Part shown: positions 1-8,310 of the stretch, piece after piece
How the letters are laid out: every line of letters starts with the position of its first letter
Numbering within the stretch: the stretch's first letter is position 1
Source of the DNA: Candidatus Rokuibacteriota bacterium
Lineage (GTDB): Bacteria > Methylomirabilota > Methylomirabilia > Rokubacteriales > CSP1-6
NCBI GenBank assembly: GCA_003220535.1
Contig: QHSU01000062.1
Coordinates: forward strand, 116,949-180,948
DNA length: 64,000 nt
Direction: 5' to 3'
The notes under the pieces: model-generated
Told to the model about the DNA's origin: nothing
Databases searched by the model: none
The model's input: only the letters and a program-made list of their open reading frames with translations
Position numbers and translations under genes: made by a program

Positions 1-221
1 GCCCGGCCGCCAAGCCGGTCCCCGAGCACTCCGAACATCGGCGCGAAGAGCGTGCCGAGCAGCTGCAGCGAGCCGAAGGCGGTGAGCAGCAGCACCGAAC
101 CGGTCTGCACCATCACGTACCAGCCGAGGATGAGCGTCTCCATCTCGAACGCCCACGACGTCAAGAGATCGGCGGGCCACTGGAAGCGGAAGCTGCGGAC
201 GCGGAAGGCGGGGAGGATCAG
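1..221 (-). CDS. MFS transporter, N-terminal part (truncated by window edge)
   Basis: The minus strand is open from about position 221 to the window edge and encodes the start of a membrane transporter. The visible peptide has an amphipathic beginning (PAFRVRSFRFQWPADLL), a first hydrophobic helix around GWYVMVQTGSVLLLTAFGSL, and the loop FGVLGDRLGG, which fits the conserved motif A loop (G-x-L-x-D-R-x-G) after helix 2 of the major facilitator superfamily. No ATG, GTG or TTG occurs before this peptide in frame; the start is uncertain, perhaps a CTG near 221, with the upstream stop inside the end of the aldo/keto reductase gene. It is probably translated together with that gene. Substrate is unknown. 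Confidence 0.6.
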   Translation of the reverse strand, partial: MILPAFRVRSFRFQWPADLLTSWAFEMETLILGWYVMVQTGSVLLLTAFGSLQLLGTLFAPMFGVLGDRLGGR

Positions 222-234
222 GGCCGGGGCGCAG

Positions 235-1062
235 TCAGCCGGCCAGCGACTCGATCGCCCTCACCTCGTCGGCGGAGAGCGAGAGATCGCGGCTCGTCAG
301 GTCCTGCTTCATGTGCTCAGCGCTGGAGGTGCCGGTCAGCGGCAGCATGCCGACCGCGTGCGCGAAGCGGAACACGACCTGGGCCGTCGTCGCCTTCTCG
401 CGCGCGGCAATGCCGGCGACCAGGCGATGGCGTAGCACCTCCGGGTTGGCGGTGAGCAGGGAGAAGCCTTGGTAGACGATCCGTCGCTCGACGCAGAGCG
501 CTCGAACATCGCGGTCCCACCCGAAGCGAGCGAAGCAGCGGTTCTGCACGAACGCGGGCGCTTCGGCGCCGGTGGCCGCCATCTCCTCGAGGTGCTGCAA
601 GGAGACGTTGCTCACGCCGAGGAGCCGCGCGCGGCCGGCGTCCCGCTCCTTCGCCATCGCGGCCCAGACCTCGGCGTCGTCGTCGGTCCAGCCGTAGCCG
701 GACGCGGGCCCGTGGAGCACGTAGCTGTCGACGTGGTCGGTCCCGAGGTGCTCGAGCGAGCTGGCCATCGACTGGGCGACCTGCGTAGAAAGGTCGGCCG
801 CCGGGTCGTAGGGTAGCCGGTGGTCCTGGCCGCCCTGGTAGGTGAACTTCGTTTGCAAGAACAGCTCGGCGCGCGTGACGATGCCGGCGCGATACGCAGC
901 GGCGAGGCCTTGACCGACTCCGGCCTCGAAGTAGTGCCGCCGTTGATTCGCGGTGTCGATGCCCCGGAAGCCCATCCGGAGCGCCAGCTCGGTGAGGGCC
1001 GGAGTGCGGTCTTCCTTCCAGGCGGTGCCGTAGAGGAAATCGGGGATAGGGGTCGCGCTCAT
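235..1062 (-). CDS. Aldo/keto reductase
   Basis: This 275-residue protein is a complete TIM-barrel oxidoreductase of the aldo/keto reductase superfamily, which reduces carbonyl compounds with NAD(P)H in the cytoplasm. The catalytic tetrad is visible as D36 (GIDTAN), Y44, K72 (QTKF) and H117 (YVLHGP). The C-terminal segment GMLPLTGTSSAEHMKQD fits the cofactor phosphate-binding region. The length is normal for the family. It starts with ATG and its stop overlaps the start region of the leftward MFS gene. It lies 3 bp after the enolase-superfamily gene on the same strand, so the two are likely cotranscribed. The exact substrate cannot be told. Confidence 0.88.
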   Translation of the reverse strand: MSATPIPDFLYGTAWKEDRTPALTELALRMGFRGIDTANQRRHYFEAGVGQGLAAAYRAGIVTRAELFLQTKFTYQGGQDHRLPYDPAADLSTQVAQSMASSLEHLGTDHVDSYVLHGPASGYGWTDDDAEVWAAMAKERDAGRARLLGVSNVSLQHLEEMAATGAEAPAFVQNRCFARFGWDRDVRALCVERRIVYQGFSLLTANPEVLRHRLVAGIAAREKATTAQVVFRFAHAVGMLPLTGTSSAEHMKQDLTSRDLSLSADEVRAIESLAG

Positions 1063-1065
1063 GGC

Positions 1066-2154
1066 TCAGTCTACCTGATAGCGTCGGATCGCCGGCTCAT
1101 CGAGCTCGAGACCGAGACCGGGCCCTGGCGGCGCGACCAGCTCGCCCTTCTCGAGCCGGGGCATCGACCGGAGGATGCCCGCCGATCGGGGCACGTATTC
1201 CACCAGGTGGCCGTTCGGAATCGCCGACAGCAAGTGCACCTGGATCTCGGGAACGACGTGACCACACACGGCAATGCGATGCGCATGCGCCATCGCCGCG
1301 ATCTTCCGCCACGGCGTGACGCCGCCGACCCTGGCCAGGTCGAGAATGACCACGTCGACGGCGCGCGCCTCCAGGAGCATCCGGAAGGCGTCCAGGTGAT
1401 ACAGGTGCTCGCCGGCCGCGATGGGAACTTCGAGCTGGCGCCGGAGCTCGGCGAGCCCGGCGACGTCGAGATGGCGGACGGGATCTTCGAGCCACGCGAT
1501 GCCCGCGTCTTGAAGGACTCGGCCCGTGCGTCGCGCTCGCGTGAGCGACCAGCTCTCGGTCGCGTCGACCATGATGCGAACGTCCGGCCCGACGGCTTCG
1601 CGCACCGCGCGGACGCGGAGGGCCTCTAGCTCCGGCGTCGCCTCTTTGCCGAGCCGTAGCTTCACCGCGTCGAATCCGCTTTCGACGTGGCGCCTCGCCG
1701 AGGCCGCGAGCTCATCGGGCGACAGGCTGTACCAGAGGCCGTCGCTCGCATACGTCGGGAGTCGATCGCGATATCCGCCGAGGAGCCGATGCAGGGGCTG
1801 GCCGAGGGTCTTGCCGGCGGCATCCCACAGCGCGATGTCGAGCGGGCACAGGGCGCAGTGGAGCAGTCCGCCGGGGCCCACCCAGTCGCCGCGTCGCGCG
1901 AGTCGATCCCACGCCGCCTCCGGCTCCAGGACGTTCATGCCGATCAGGTACTCGCCGAGCTCACGCGCGGCATGGCCGATCGTCGTCATCAGATCCGGGC
2001 GGGGGTAGACCACGTAGCCGACCCCTTCGACGCCATCGGACGTCGTGATGCGGGCGACCACGTGCCAGTTCGCATCGACCGTGCGACCGCCCGCCACGTA
2101 GGGGAGGTCGACGGGGACCCGCAACACGTTGACGACCACCTGCGTGATCTTCAC
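1066..2154 (-). CDS. Mandelate racemase/muconate lactonizing enzyme family protein
   Basis: This is a 362-residue member of the enolase superfamily, which abstracts a proton next to a carboxylate to racemize or dehydrate acid sugars or related acids. The start chosen is GTG at 2154, preceded by a good ribosome site (AAAGGAG at 2162-2168); an upstream ATG would add an unrelated N-terminus. The capping domain is followed by the barrel with Mg ligands D197 (MVDATES), E223 (WLEDP) and E249 (AAGEH), and a D272/H299 dyad typical of the mandelate racemase subgroup. The strand 2 base motif, usually KxK, reads K165-L-R167, a variant that may shift specificity. It is divergent from an Ldh2-type dehydrogenase. 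Confidence 0.88.
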   Translation of the reverse strand: MKITQVVVNVLRVPVDLPYVAGGRTVDANWHVVARITTSDGVEGVGYVVYPRPDLMTTIGHAARELGEYLIGMNVLEPEAAWDRLARRGDWVGPGGLLHCALCPLDIALWDAAGKTLGQPLHRLLGGYRDRLPTYASDGLWYSLSPDELAASARRHVESGFDAVKLRLGKEATPELEALRVRAVREAVGPDVRIMVDATESWSLTRARRTGRVLQDAGIAWLEDPVRHLDVAGLAELRRQLEVPIAAGEHLYHLDAFRMLLEARAVDVVILDLARVGGVTPWRKIAAMAHAHRIAVCGHVVPEIQVHLLSAIPNGHLVEYVPRSAGILRSMPRLEKGELVAPPGPGLGLELDEPAIRRYQVD

Positions 2155-2251
2155 CAGGCGTCTCCTTTCGGGTCGGGGTCTCCCGCTTCGACGACGTGGC
2201 TCCCGGCCCTCCAATACACCGAAGCGCCCCGTTGGGCAACGGGTGCTCGCC

Positions 2252-2279
2252 TTTACTTCTCGACGAAATCGGCTACGAT
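2252..2279 (+). promoter_or_regulatory. Possible sigma-70-type promoter for the Ldh2 gene
   Basis: TTTACT at 2252-2257 and TACGAT at 2274-2279 are separated by 16 bases, each with four of six consensus positions. They lie in the 185 bp divergent region, about 60 bases before the Ldh2 start. This is a by-eye match only. Confidence 0.3.
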
Positions 2280-2339
2280 GCACCCCGCTGACGGCGACGG
2301 ACCGTCGCGAGCGAGACGTTCTCGACCCAGGAGGCCGGC

Positions 2340-3434
2340 ATGATTCTCGAGCGCTTCAAGGTTCCCGCGAAAGACCAGGTCCTCGTCTCGGAAGCAGGGT
2401 TGCGGCGGACGGTGACGGAGATCTTCGAGAAGCTGGGCCTGAGCCCGGACGATGCCGCGGAGGGCGCGGACGTGCTGACGATGACGGACCTCCGCGGCGT
2501 CGAGACGCATGGCGTGTCGAACATGCTGCGCGCCTACGTTCGCGACTACAAGGCCGGCAAGCTGAATCCCCGCCCCGGCTGGCGGGTGGTGCGTGAGGCG
2601 CCCGCCACGGCGGTGATCGACGCCGAGCGGCGGCTCGGCATCATGGTCGGACCGAAGGCGATGCGGCTGGCGATGGAGAAAGCCCGGACCGCCGGCGTCG
2701 GTGTCGTGACCGTGTTCAACAGCGGGCACTTCGGCGCGATCGGCCACTACGCGATGCAGGCCGTTCTCGAGGGCATGGTGGGCGTCTGCTTCACCGGCGC
2801 CGGGCTGAGTGTGGTTCCCACGTTCGCGTCGAAGCCGCTCCTGGGCACCAACCCGATCGCGCTCGCGGCCCCCGCGCGCCACGAGGCGCCGATGCTCTTC
2901 GACGCCGCGACGTCGGCGATCGCGGGCAACAAGATCCGGCTGGCCATCCGAGTCGCGTCGCCTCTCTTGCCCGGCTGGGTCACGGACAAGGACGGCATCC
3001 CGATCATGGAGGAGAAGCCCGTCTTCGACCGCGACGAGTACTACCAGGCGCCGCTCGGCGGCACGCGCGAGCAAGGCTCCCACAAGGGCTACGGGTTCGC
3101 CCTCATGGCCGAGGTCCTGTCCACGATGCTGTCCGGTGCCTTGCCCACGATGCTGGCCCCCGGCAGCGGATCCAAGAATCAATTCGCGGCATACAACATC
3201 GAGGCCTTCACCGACGTCGAGCAGTTCAAGGACACGATGGACCAGATGCTCAAGACCCTCAGAACGGCGACACCGGCGCCGGGACAGGAGCGTGTCCTCT
3301 ACCCAGGACTGTCGGAGGCCGAGGAGATCCAGCACCGCCGGGCCAGTGGCATCCCGCTGCACAAAGAGGTGCTCCAGTGGTTTGGCCAATGCACCAGCGA
3401 GATGGGCCTGGCGCCGCTGGCCACGCTGCGCTGA
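2340..3434 (+). CDS. Ldh2 family malate/L-lactate-type dehydrogenase
   Basis: This 364-residue protein belongs to the Ldh2 family (malate, ureidoglycolate, sulfolactate and related dehydrogenases), NAD(P)-dependent enzymes with a fold unlike classical lactate dehydrogenase. Family landmarks are the N-terminal DLRGVETHGV block (R52, H57), the active-site segment NSGHFGAIGHY around H130, GTNPIALAAPA around residues 169-179, and a C-terminal HKGYGFALMAEVLS helix. The ATG at 2340 has an AGGAGG ribosome site. The length is normal. Being divergent from an enolase-superfamily enzyme, it may act on the same hydroxy or keto acid; that link is inference. Confidence 0.87.
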   Translation: MILERFKVPAKDQVLVSEAGLRRTVTEIFEKLGLSPDDAAEGADVLTMTDLRGVETHGVSNMLRAYVRDYKAGKLNPRPGWRVVREAPATAVIDAERRLGIMVGPKAMRLAMEKARTAGVGVVTVFNSGHFGAIGHYAMQAVLEGMVGVCFTGAGLSVVPTFASKPLLGTNPIALAAPARHEAPMLFDAATSAIAGNKIRLAIRVASPLLPGWVTDKDGIPIMEEKPVFDRDEYYQAPLGGTREQGSHKGYGFALMAEVLSTMLSGALPTMLAPGSGSKNQFAAYNIEAFTDVEQFKDTMDQMLKTLRTATPAPGQERVLYPGLSEAEEIQHRRASGIPLHKEVLQWFGQCTSEMGLAPLATLR

Positions 3435-3449
3435 ACGCGGCACCGCCGA

Positions 3450-4907
3450 TCATTCCGTCGCGCCGCGCTGTCGGAGCAGATCGGCGATCTGCGGCTGCTC
3501 GCAGTACTCGGCCCAGCCGAGGGCCGTCGCGTGGTACTTGTCGTCGCGGATGTTGGGATCGGCGCCGGCGTCCAGGAGCAGTCGCGTGAGCTCGATCACG
3601 CCGTGCTCCACGGTGATGTGCAGGGCGGTGTGATTGCAGTCCCAGAGCACGCGCTTGGCGTTCACATCGACGCCGCGCTCGATGAGCCACCGCACGCCCT
3701 CGACGTTCTTCTTGGCGACCAGCACGTGCAGCGCGATGGTGTCGCGGCCGTCGGGACCGATCCGCGCGGGCTCGTCCCGTAGCATGCGCCCCGCGAGGTC
3801 GTATCGCTCGAGGCTGACGGCCGCGAGCAGATCGAGCGTCGCTCCGGCCCGCTCGAGCAGCGCGATGAGACTCGGATCGGCATTGTCCCCCGCGGTGAGG
3901 GTCAGCGGCGTCGCTCCGGTTTCGTCGGTCGCGTTGATATCGGCGCCGAGCTCGATCAGCACACGCACCATATCAGGGCGATTCACCGCCGCGGCATGGT
4001 GTAGCGGCGTGCGGTAGTGCTCGTTACGGCTCATCCGCGCCGCCAGCGCTGAAGGATCGTCCTGGACGAAGCGGCGCACGTCGTCGCCGCGGTCGAGTGC
4101 GATGGCGGACCAGATGTTCAGCTTCGCGCCCACGCTCAGCAGGTACCCGGCGACGTCCTCGCGCACGCGGCCGAGACAGGTCGCCCACCCGAGCACGTTG
4201 ACGTGATGGTCGTCGCCTTCGCCGATCACGTCGGAGCCGGCCTCGACGAGCATCCTGACGACCTGAAGATCGGCGGCCCCGGCCGCGCAGTGCAGCGCGT
4301 AGACATTGTCGCCGTAGTCGCGGATACCCACGTCGGCGCCGCACGCCAGGAGCAAACGCACGCACCCGAGCCGGTCGCTCGCCGCCGCCTTGTGCAGCGC
4401 GGTCTGGCTCGCGAGGTCGACGCCGCGCGCGTCGATCAAGTCGGGATGCGCATCGAGCAGGCGATGAAGGTCGTCGTCCCGCCCATCGGCCGCCGCGGCC
4501 TGAATCGCCTTGACGGCCTGCTTCACCTCGTCGGGCCGCTCGTCGCGCTCCTGGCATTCACGCATGAGCAGCTCGACGTGCGTGTGGCCAAGGGCTTTGG
4601 CGACTTGATGGATCGTGCGGCCGGTCTTGTCGGTCGTGCCGGGGTGGAAGCCGCCGTCGAGCGCTCGACGGACGGTGCTCAGATCGCCGTCGCGGGCGGC
4701 CGTGAAGACCCGGTCGCGGTCGCGGTCATCGACAGCGGCTTTGAGCTGCCGCCAGCTCGCAAACCCGTACTCGCGCGCGATGAGCAGCTGGGCGTCGGCC
4801 AGCTTGAGCGCGGCGTCGCGGGTTCGCATCTCCCGGAGGCGCTGCTTGGCTTCGTTCCTGAGATGCTCGAGATTGGCACGGGCGGGGAGCTGCCGCGATG
4901 CGTTCAT
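3450..4907 (-). CDS. Ankyrin-repeat protein
   Basis: This 485-residue protein begins with a short helical region (LEHLRNEAKQRLREM, then DAQLLIAREYGFASWRQLK) seen at the start of many bacterial ankyrin proteins. At least seven ankyrin-like repeats follow, recognised by cores such as GRTIHQVAKALGHTHVELL, QTALHKAAASDRLGCVRLLL, RTPLHHAAAVNRPDMVRVLI, ATPLTLTAGDNADPSLIALL and TALHITVEHGVIELTRLLLD. There is no signal peptide or membrane helix, so it is probably a cytoplasmic protein-binding scaffold. Its target is unknown. The gene converges on the Ldh2 gene with 15 bp between them. Confidence 0.85.
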   Translation of the reverse strand: MNASRQLPARANLEHLRNEAKQRLREMRTRDAALKLADAQLLIAREYGFASWRQLKAAVDDRDRDRVFTAARDGDLSTVRRALDGGFHPGTTDKTGRTIHQVAKALGHTHVELLMRECQERDERPDEVKQAVKAIQAAAADGRDDDLHRLLDAHPDLIDARGVDLASQTALHKAAASDRLGCVRLLLACGADVGIRDYGDNVYALHCAAGAADLQVVRMLVEAGSDVIGEGDDHHVNVLGWATCLGRVREDVAGYLLSVGAKLNIWSAIALDRGDDVRRFVQDDPSALAARMSRNEHYRTPLHHAAAVNRPDMVRVLIELGADINATDETGATPLTLTAGDNADPSLIALLERAGATLDLLAAVSLERYDLAGRMLRDEPARIGPDGRDTIALHVLVAKKNVEGVRWLIERGVDVNAKRVLWDCNHTALHITVEHGVIELTRLLLDAGADPNIRDDKYHATALGWAEYCEQPQIADLLRQRGATE

Positions 4908-5237
4908 GATGCGCCTTCCTTCCCTGTCTCAGGGCAGAGCCCTGCGAGTTGTGCCCGGTGTCCGCGAAACGCGGGCAAGGAAGTCAGGCTATGTCGGCCA
5001 GAAACCACGGAGCGGGCTGAGCCCTTCACGCGGACCGTCGGCCCCTCGGTCGGGCCAGCCCGAAGAGTATCGCGCCGCCTCGCCTCGTGCAACGCGAGAT
5101 ATCGGGCCACGCCGGGTGGACGTGCGGATGTATGGGGATCGACGCGACGCCGACACCATACATCGTGTCGCGCTCCGCGAGCGCCCGGATGTATCGGGAA
5201 TTGACCCGGCGTGGTGTCGCGAGAGATCCTCGCGCTC
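4908..5237. other. Intergenic region with a direct repeat
   Basis: These 330 bases separate the divergent ankyrin and SnoaL-like genes. No convincing gene was found on either strand. The notable content is an imperfect direct repeat: CGGATGTATGGGGATCGACG starting near 5125 recurs as CGGATGTATCGGGAATTGAC near 5188, about 63 bases apart, just before the SnoaL-like gene. It could be a regulator-binding site; nothing confirms this. Confidence 0.4.
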
Positions 5238-5609
5238 ATGATGACGATCGAGGAGCTCGAAGCGTTCTTTACCGAGGGCTGGAACCGTCACGACGTCGAC
5301 TTTCTGATGACCTTCATGTCCGACGACTGCGTCTTCGAAAGCACCGCCGGCGCCGAGGCCTGCGGCACGCGCTATGCCGGGCGCGAGCGCGTCCGCGAGG
5401 CGTTCGGCGGGGTCTTCACACGCTTCGCGGACGCCCGGTTCCGCGACGCGCGCCACTTCGTGGCCGGCGACCGCGGCGTGTCGGAGTGGGTCTTCACGGG
5501 CACGACGGCCGATGGCCAGAAGGTCGAGGCGAACGGCTGCGACATCTTCACGTTCCGAGACGGCAGGATCGCCGTCAAGAGCTCGTACTTCAAGAACCGC
5601 ACGGCGTGA
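5238..5609 (+). CDS. SnoaL-like/NTF2-fold protein
   Basis: This small protein of about 123 residues has the NTF2-like cone fold pattern of SnoaL-type proteins: an N-terminal helix EELEAFFTEGWNRHDVDFLM, then FMSDDCVFESTAG, GRERVREAFGGVF, and paired strands with GVSEWVFTGTTADGQ and GCDIFTFRDGRIAVKSSYFK. Members are isomerases, cyclases or binding proteins, and this level of similarity does not tell which. The start used is the ATG at 5238; an in-frame GTG at 5211 is possible. The gene is single, convergent with the metallo-hydrolase that follows. Confidence 0.75.
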   Translation: MMTIEELEAFFTEGWNRHDVDFLMTFMSDDCVFESTAGAEACGTRYAGRERVREAFGGVFTRFADARFRDARHFVAGDRGVSEWVFTGTTADGQKVEANGCDIFTFRDGRIAVKSSYFKNRTA

Positions 5610-5627
5610 GCCCCCGCGTCACGGCCG

Positions 5628-6362
5628 CTAGATGTCGACGACCGTGCCGTCGTCAGCCGTCTCCTCGGGCACGGCGCCGATGTGGGCGAGCATCTCGGGA
5701 CCCATGTGGGTGAGGATCACGCGTTTCGCGCCGATCCGGGCCAGGCTCGCCTTCAGGGTCGCGTAGTCGAGGTGGTACTTGACCCGCCGTTCGAAAAACA
5801 ATGCCTCGGCGATCAAGAGGTCGGCGCCGCGGCCGACCGCCAGCAGACTCTCGGTCCATTCGGTGTCGCCCGTGTAGGCGAGCACTCTGTCGTCGCACGT
5901 GAAGCGAAGCGCAAAGGGCGGCGCGCCACAGACGTGCTTGACCAGGTACGGGGTGACCGTGACGCCGTTGATCGCGGTACTCTGGTCGGCGCTGATCTCG
6001 CGAATCTCCGTTTTGAATTTCCGCTCGACCGTCGAGGAGCCGGGGAAGAGGACTTCCATGGCTTGCGTGAGGCGCTCGCGGAAGCCCGGCGGTCCGACCA
6101 GCGTGAGCGGCGCCGTGCGCCGGCTGTAGAATTGCGCATCGAGGATGAGGAAGGGCACTCCGCCGAAGTGATCGCCATGCAGATGAGAAATGAAGACCGT
6201 GCCGATGCGGTTCGGATCGACGCCGAATCGCCGCATCGCGATCATGCTCGACGCGCCACAGTCGACGAGAAACGTGCTCGCGGCGGTCTCGACGAGCACG
6301 CACGTGTTGAACCGCCCGCCACTGCCGAAGGCATCACCGCTGCCGAGGAATTGCAGTCTCAT
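5628..6362 (-). CDS. MBL-fold metallo-hydrolase (RNase Z-like subgroup)
   Basis: This 244-residue metallo-beta-lactamase fold protein shows the zinc motif SHLHGDHFGG (H60, H62, D64, H65), a further histidine in VKHVCGAPPFALRF, the metal-bridging aspartate in YTGDTEW, and a C-terminal LTHMGPEML histidine. The N-terminus MRLQFLGSGDAFGSGGRFNTC resembles arylsulfatase/RNase Z-like hydrolases, where a glycine-rich loop replaces the usual lactamase start. It has no signal peptide, so it is probably cytoplasmic. It most likely hydrolyses a phosphodiester or ester, but the substrate is unknown. It is divergent from the following binding-protein gene by 42 bp. Confidence 0.85.
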   Translation of the reverse strand: MRLQFLGSGDAFGSGGRFNTCVLVETAASTFLVDCGASSMIAMRRFGVDPNRIGTVFISHLHGDHFGGVPFLILDAQFYSRRTAPLTLVGPPGFRERLTQAMEVLFPGSSTVERKFKTEIREISADQSTAINGVTVTPYLVKHVCGAPPFALRFTCDDRVLAYTGDTEWTESLLAVGRGADLLIAEALFFERRVKYHLDYATLKASLARIGAKRVILTHMGPEMLAHIGAVPEETADDGTVVDI

Positions 6363-6404
6363 GGACGGCCCCCTTACTCTTGAGACGATACCTGGAGGCG
6401 TTCG

Positions 6405-7205
6405 ATGACGCTCCGACTCGGTATAGCCTTCGCCGGCTTGCTCGTGCTAGTGTCCTGCGCCATGGCCACCGAAATCTCGCCCGCCGTCCGGACCGAGCTG
6501 ACACCGACAGGCAAGCTCCGGGTCGGACTCAACCATGGCAATTTCCTGCTCGTCACGCCCGGCTCGTCCGCGACGGATCCCCGCGGCGTGGCGCCCGATG
6601 TGGCGAGAGAGCTCGGCCGACGCCTGAGCGTGCCGGTGGAGTTCATCCGCTTCGACTCCGCCGGCAAACTGGGCGACGGGGTGAAGACCGGCGCCTGGGA
6701 CGTGGCGTTTCTCGGGGCCGAGCCGCAGCGCGCGGCTGACATCGCGTTCACCGCCGCCTACCTGGAGATCCCGTCGACGTACCTCGTGCCCGCCGGATCG
6801 CCGATCCGATCGGTCGCCGAGGTGGATCGGGAGGGCGTGCGCATCGCGGTGGCCGAGCAGAGCGCCTACGGTCTTTACCTGAGTCGTACCGTGAAACACG
6901 CACGGTTGGTGCTCACCCAGGGCGTCGACGCCTCGTTCGACGCGTTCGTCGCCCAGAAGCTGGAAGCGCTGGCGGGGCTCAAGCCGCGGCTCCTCACCGA
7001 CGTCCAGAAGATTCCCGGCGCACGGCTGCTCGACGGGCAGTTCACGGCGGTCCAGCAGGCGATCGGCACACCGAAGAGCCGCGAGGCTGGCGCCCAGTAC
7101 CTGCGCGCGTTCGTCGAGGACGTGAAGGCCTCGGGCCTGGTGGCCGAGGCGATCACCAAGAACGGCGCCCAGGGCGTCTCGGTCGCCCCGCCCGCGCCCA
7201 GGTAG
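6405..7205 (+). CDS. Family 3 periplasmic solute-binding lipoprotein
   Basis: This 266-residue protein has an N-terminal signal sequence ending in a lipobox-like LVSC (C18), so it is probably lipid-anchored outside the inner membrane. The body matches amino-acid-type (family 3) binding proteins: GKLRVGLNHGNF, DPRGVAPDVARELGRRLSVPVEFI, TGAWDVAFLGAEPQRAADIAFTAAY and the C-terminal YLRAFVEDVKASGLVAEAI. The usual specificity-determining arginine segment is weak. No permease or ATPase gene is adjacent. It is the first of four rightward genes spaced 7-34 bp apart (binding protein, LLM oxidoreductase, hydrolase, family 5 binding protein), likely one transcript. Confidence 0.82.
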   Translation: MTLRLGIAFAGLLVLVSCAMATEISPAVRTELTPTGKLRVGLNHGNFLLVTPGSSATDPRGVAPDVARELGRRLSVPVEFIRFDSAGKLGDGVKTGAWDVAFLGAEPQRAADIAFTAAYLEIPSTYLVPAGSPIRSVAEVDREGVRIAVAEQSAYGLYLSRTVKHARLVLTQGVDASFDAFVAQKLEALAGLKPRLLTDVQKIPGARLLDGQFTAVQQAIGTPKSREAGAQYLRAFVEDVKASGLVAEAITKNGAQGVSVAPPAPR

Positions 7206-7212
7206 AGAGGCC

Positions 7213-8289
7213 ATGAAGGTCTCGTTCTTCGAAACCGTGCGTTACCAGCCACCGCAGCCGCTGCCGTCGGAATGGCCCGTGCCGTCCGGGGACTACGACC
7301 GCGACGCCGGCGCCCGGGCCTATCAGGGCATGATCGAGCGGCTCCAGTACGTCGAGGAGCTCGGCTTCGACTGGGTGAGCGTTTCCGAGCACCACTACTC
7401 GCCGCGGATCTTGACACCGTCCCCGATCGTCTCGGCCGCATTCCTCGCCGCGCACCTGAAGAAGATCAAGATCGCGCTGCTCGGCCCGATCGTCCCGCAG
7501 AGCAATCCGGTGCGCGTGGCCGAGGAGGTCGCGATGCTCGACACCATGGCTCGGGGACGCCTGGTGGTCGGCCTGCTGCGGGGAACGTCGAATGAATCGC
7601 TGACCTACGACCTCAACCCGGCGGAGTCTCGAGAGCGAACCGACGAGGGCATGGAGCTCATCCTCAAGGCGTGGACGGAACCGCAGCCGTTCGGCTGGCA
7701 GGGCCGCCACTTCCGGTATCGCACCATTTCCATCTGGCCGCGCCCGCTGCAGCAGCCCTATCCGACGACCTATGCGCTGGGAACGAGTCGCGAGGCCGGC
7801 GAGTTCGCCGCGCGCCACCACCTCGGCTGCGGCGTCTCCTACGGGTCGTTCGAGAGCGTGGGCAAAGCCACCCGGTATTACCGCGAGCAGTGCACGCAAT
7901 ACGGCTGGGAGCCGTCGCCGGACCAGATCATCTATCGCGCGAACATGCTGCTGGCCGATACCGACGAGGAAGCCCAGGCGGAGCTGCGAAAGCTGCCGGC
8001 ACAGGCGCCGTTCTCGATGCGGCCGGGCGTTCGCGAGGCCATGATGACGCTGGACTCCCGCAACATCGCGGGCGAAGCGCGCGCGCCGATCGTGAGCGGT
8101 GCGTTGCCCACGACGTTCATCGGGAGCCCCGACACCGTCGTCGAGCAGATCCGGCGCTGCCGTGAGGTCGTCGGAGCGGGCGTGATCGACCTGTCCCTGC
8201 ATCCGCCGGGGTCGACAGATCTGGAGCCGCTCATGCGCTCCCTCGAGCTCTTCGGCAAGAAAGTGCTCCCGCGCATCCGCGACATCTGA
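7213..8289 (+). CDS. LLM class flavin-dependent oxidoreductase (luciferase-like)
   Basis: This 358-residue protein is a bacterial luciferase-like TIM-barrel monooxygenase or F420-dependent oxidoreductase. Family signatures are GFDWVSVSEHHYSPRILTPSPIV, LAAHLKKIKIALLGPIVPQSNPVRVAEEVAMLD as separate strands and helices, then RGRLVVGLLRGTSNES and the C-terminal FIGSPDTVVEQIRRC. The SEHHY motif with paired histidines is typical of alkanal-monooxygenase-like members that use FMN. It starts 7 bases after the preceding binding protein gene and precedes an alpha/beta hydrolase, which suggests oxidation followed by hydrolysis of one imported compound. Cofactor and substrate are not determined by the sequence. 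Confidence 0.88.
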   Translation: MKVSFFETVRYQPPQPLPSEWPVPSGDYDRDAGARAYQGMIERLQYVEELGFDWVSVSEHHYSPRILTPSPIVSAAFLAAHLKKIKIALLGPIVPQSNPVRVAEEVAMLDTMARGRLVVGLLRGTSNESLTYDLNPAESRERTDEGMELILKAWTEPQPFGWQGRHFRYRTISIWPRPLQQPYPTTYALGTSREAGEFAARHHLGCGVSYGSFESVGKATRYYREQCTQYGWEPSPDQIIYRANMLLADTDEEAQAELRKLPAQAPFSMRPGVREAMMTLDSRNIAGEARAPIVSGALPTTFIGSPDTVVEQIRRCREVVGAGVIDLSLHPPGSTDLEPLMRSLELFGKKVLPRIRDI

Positions 8290-8310
8290 TGAGGTAAAAG
8301 GGACCCGAGC

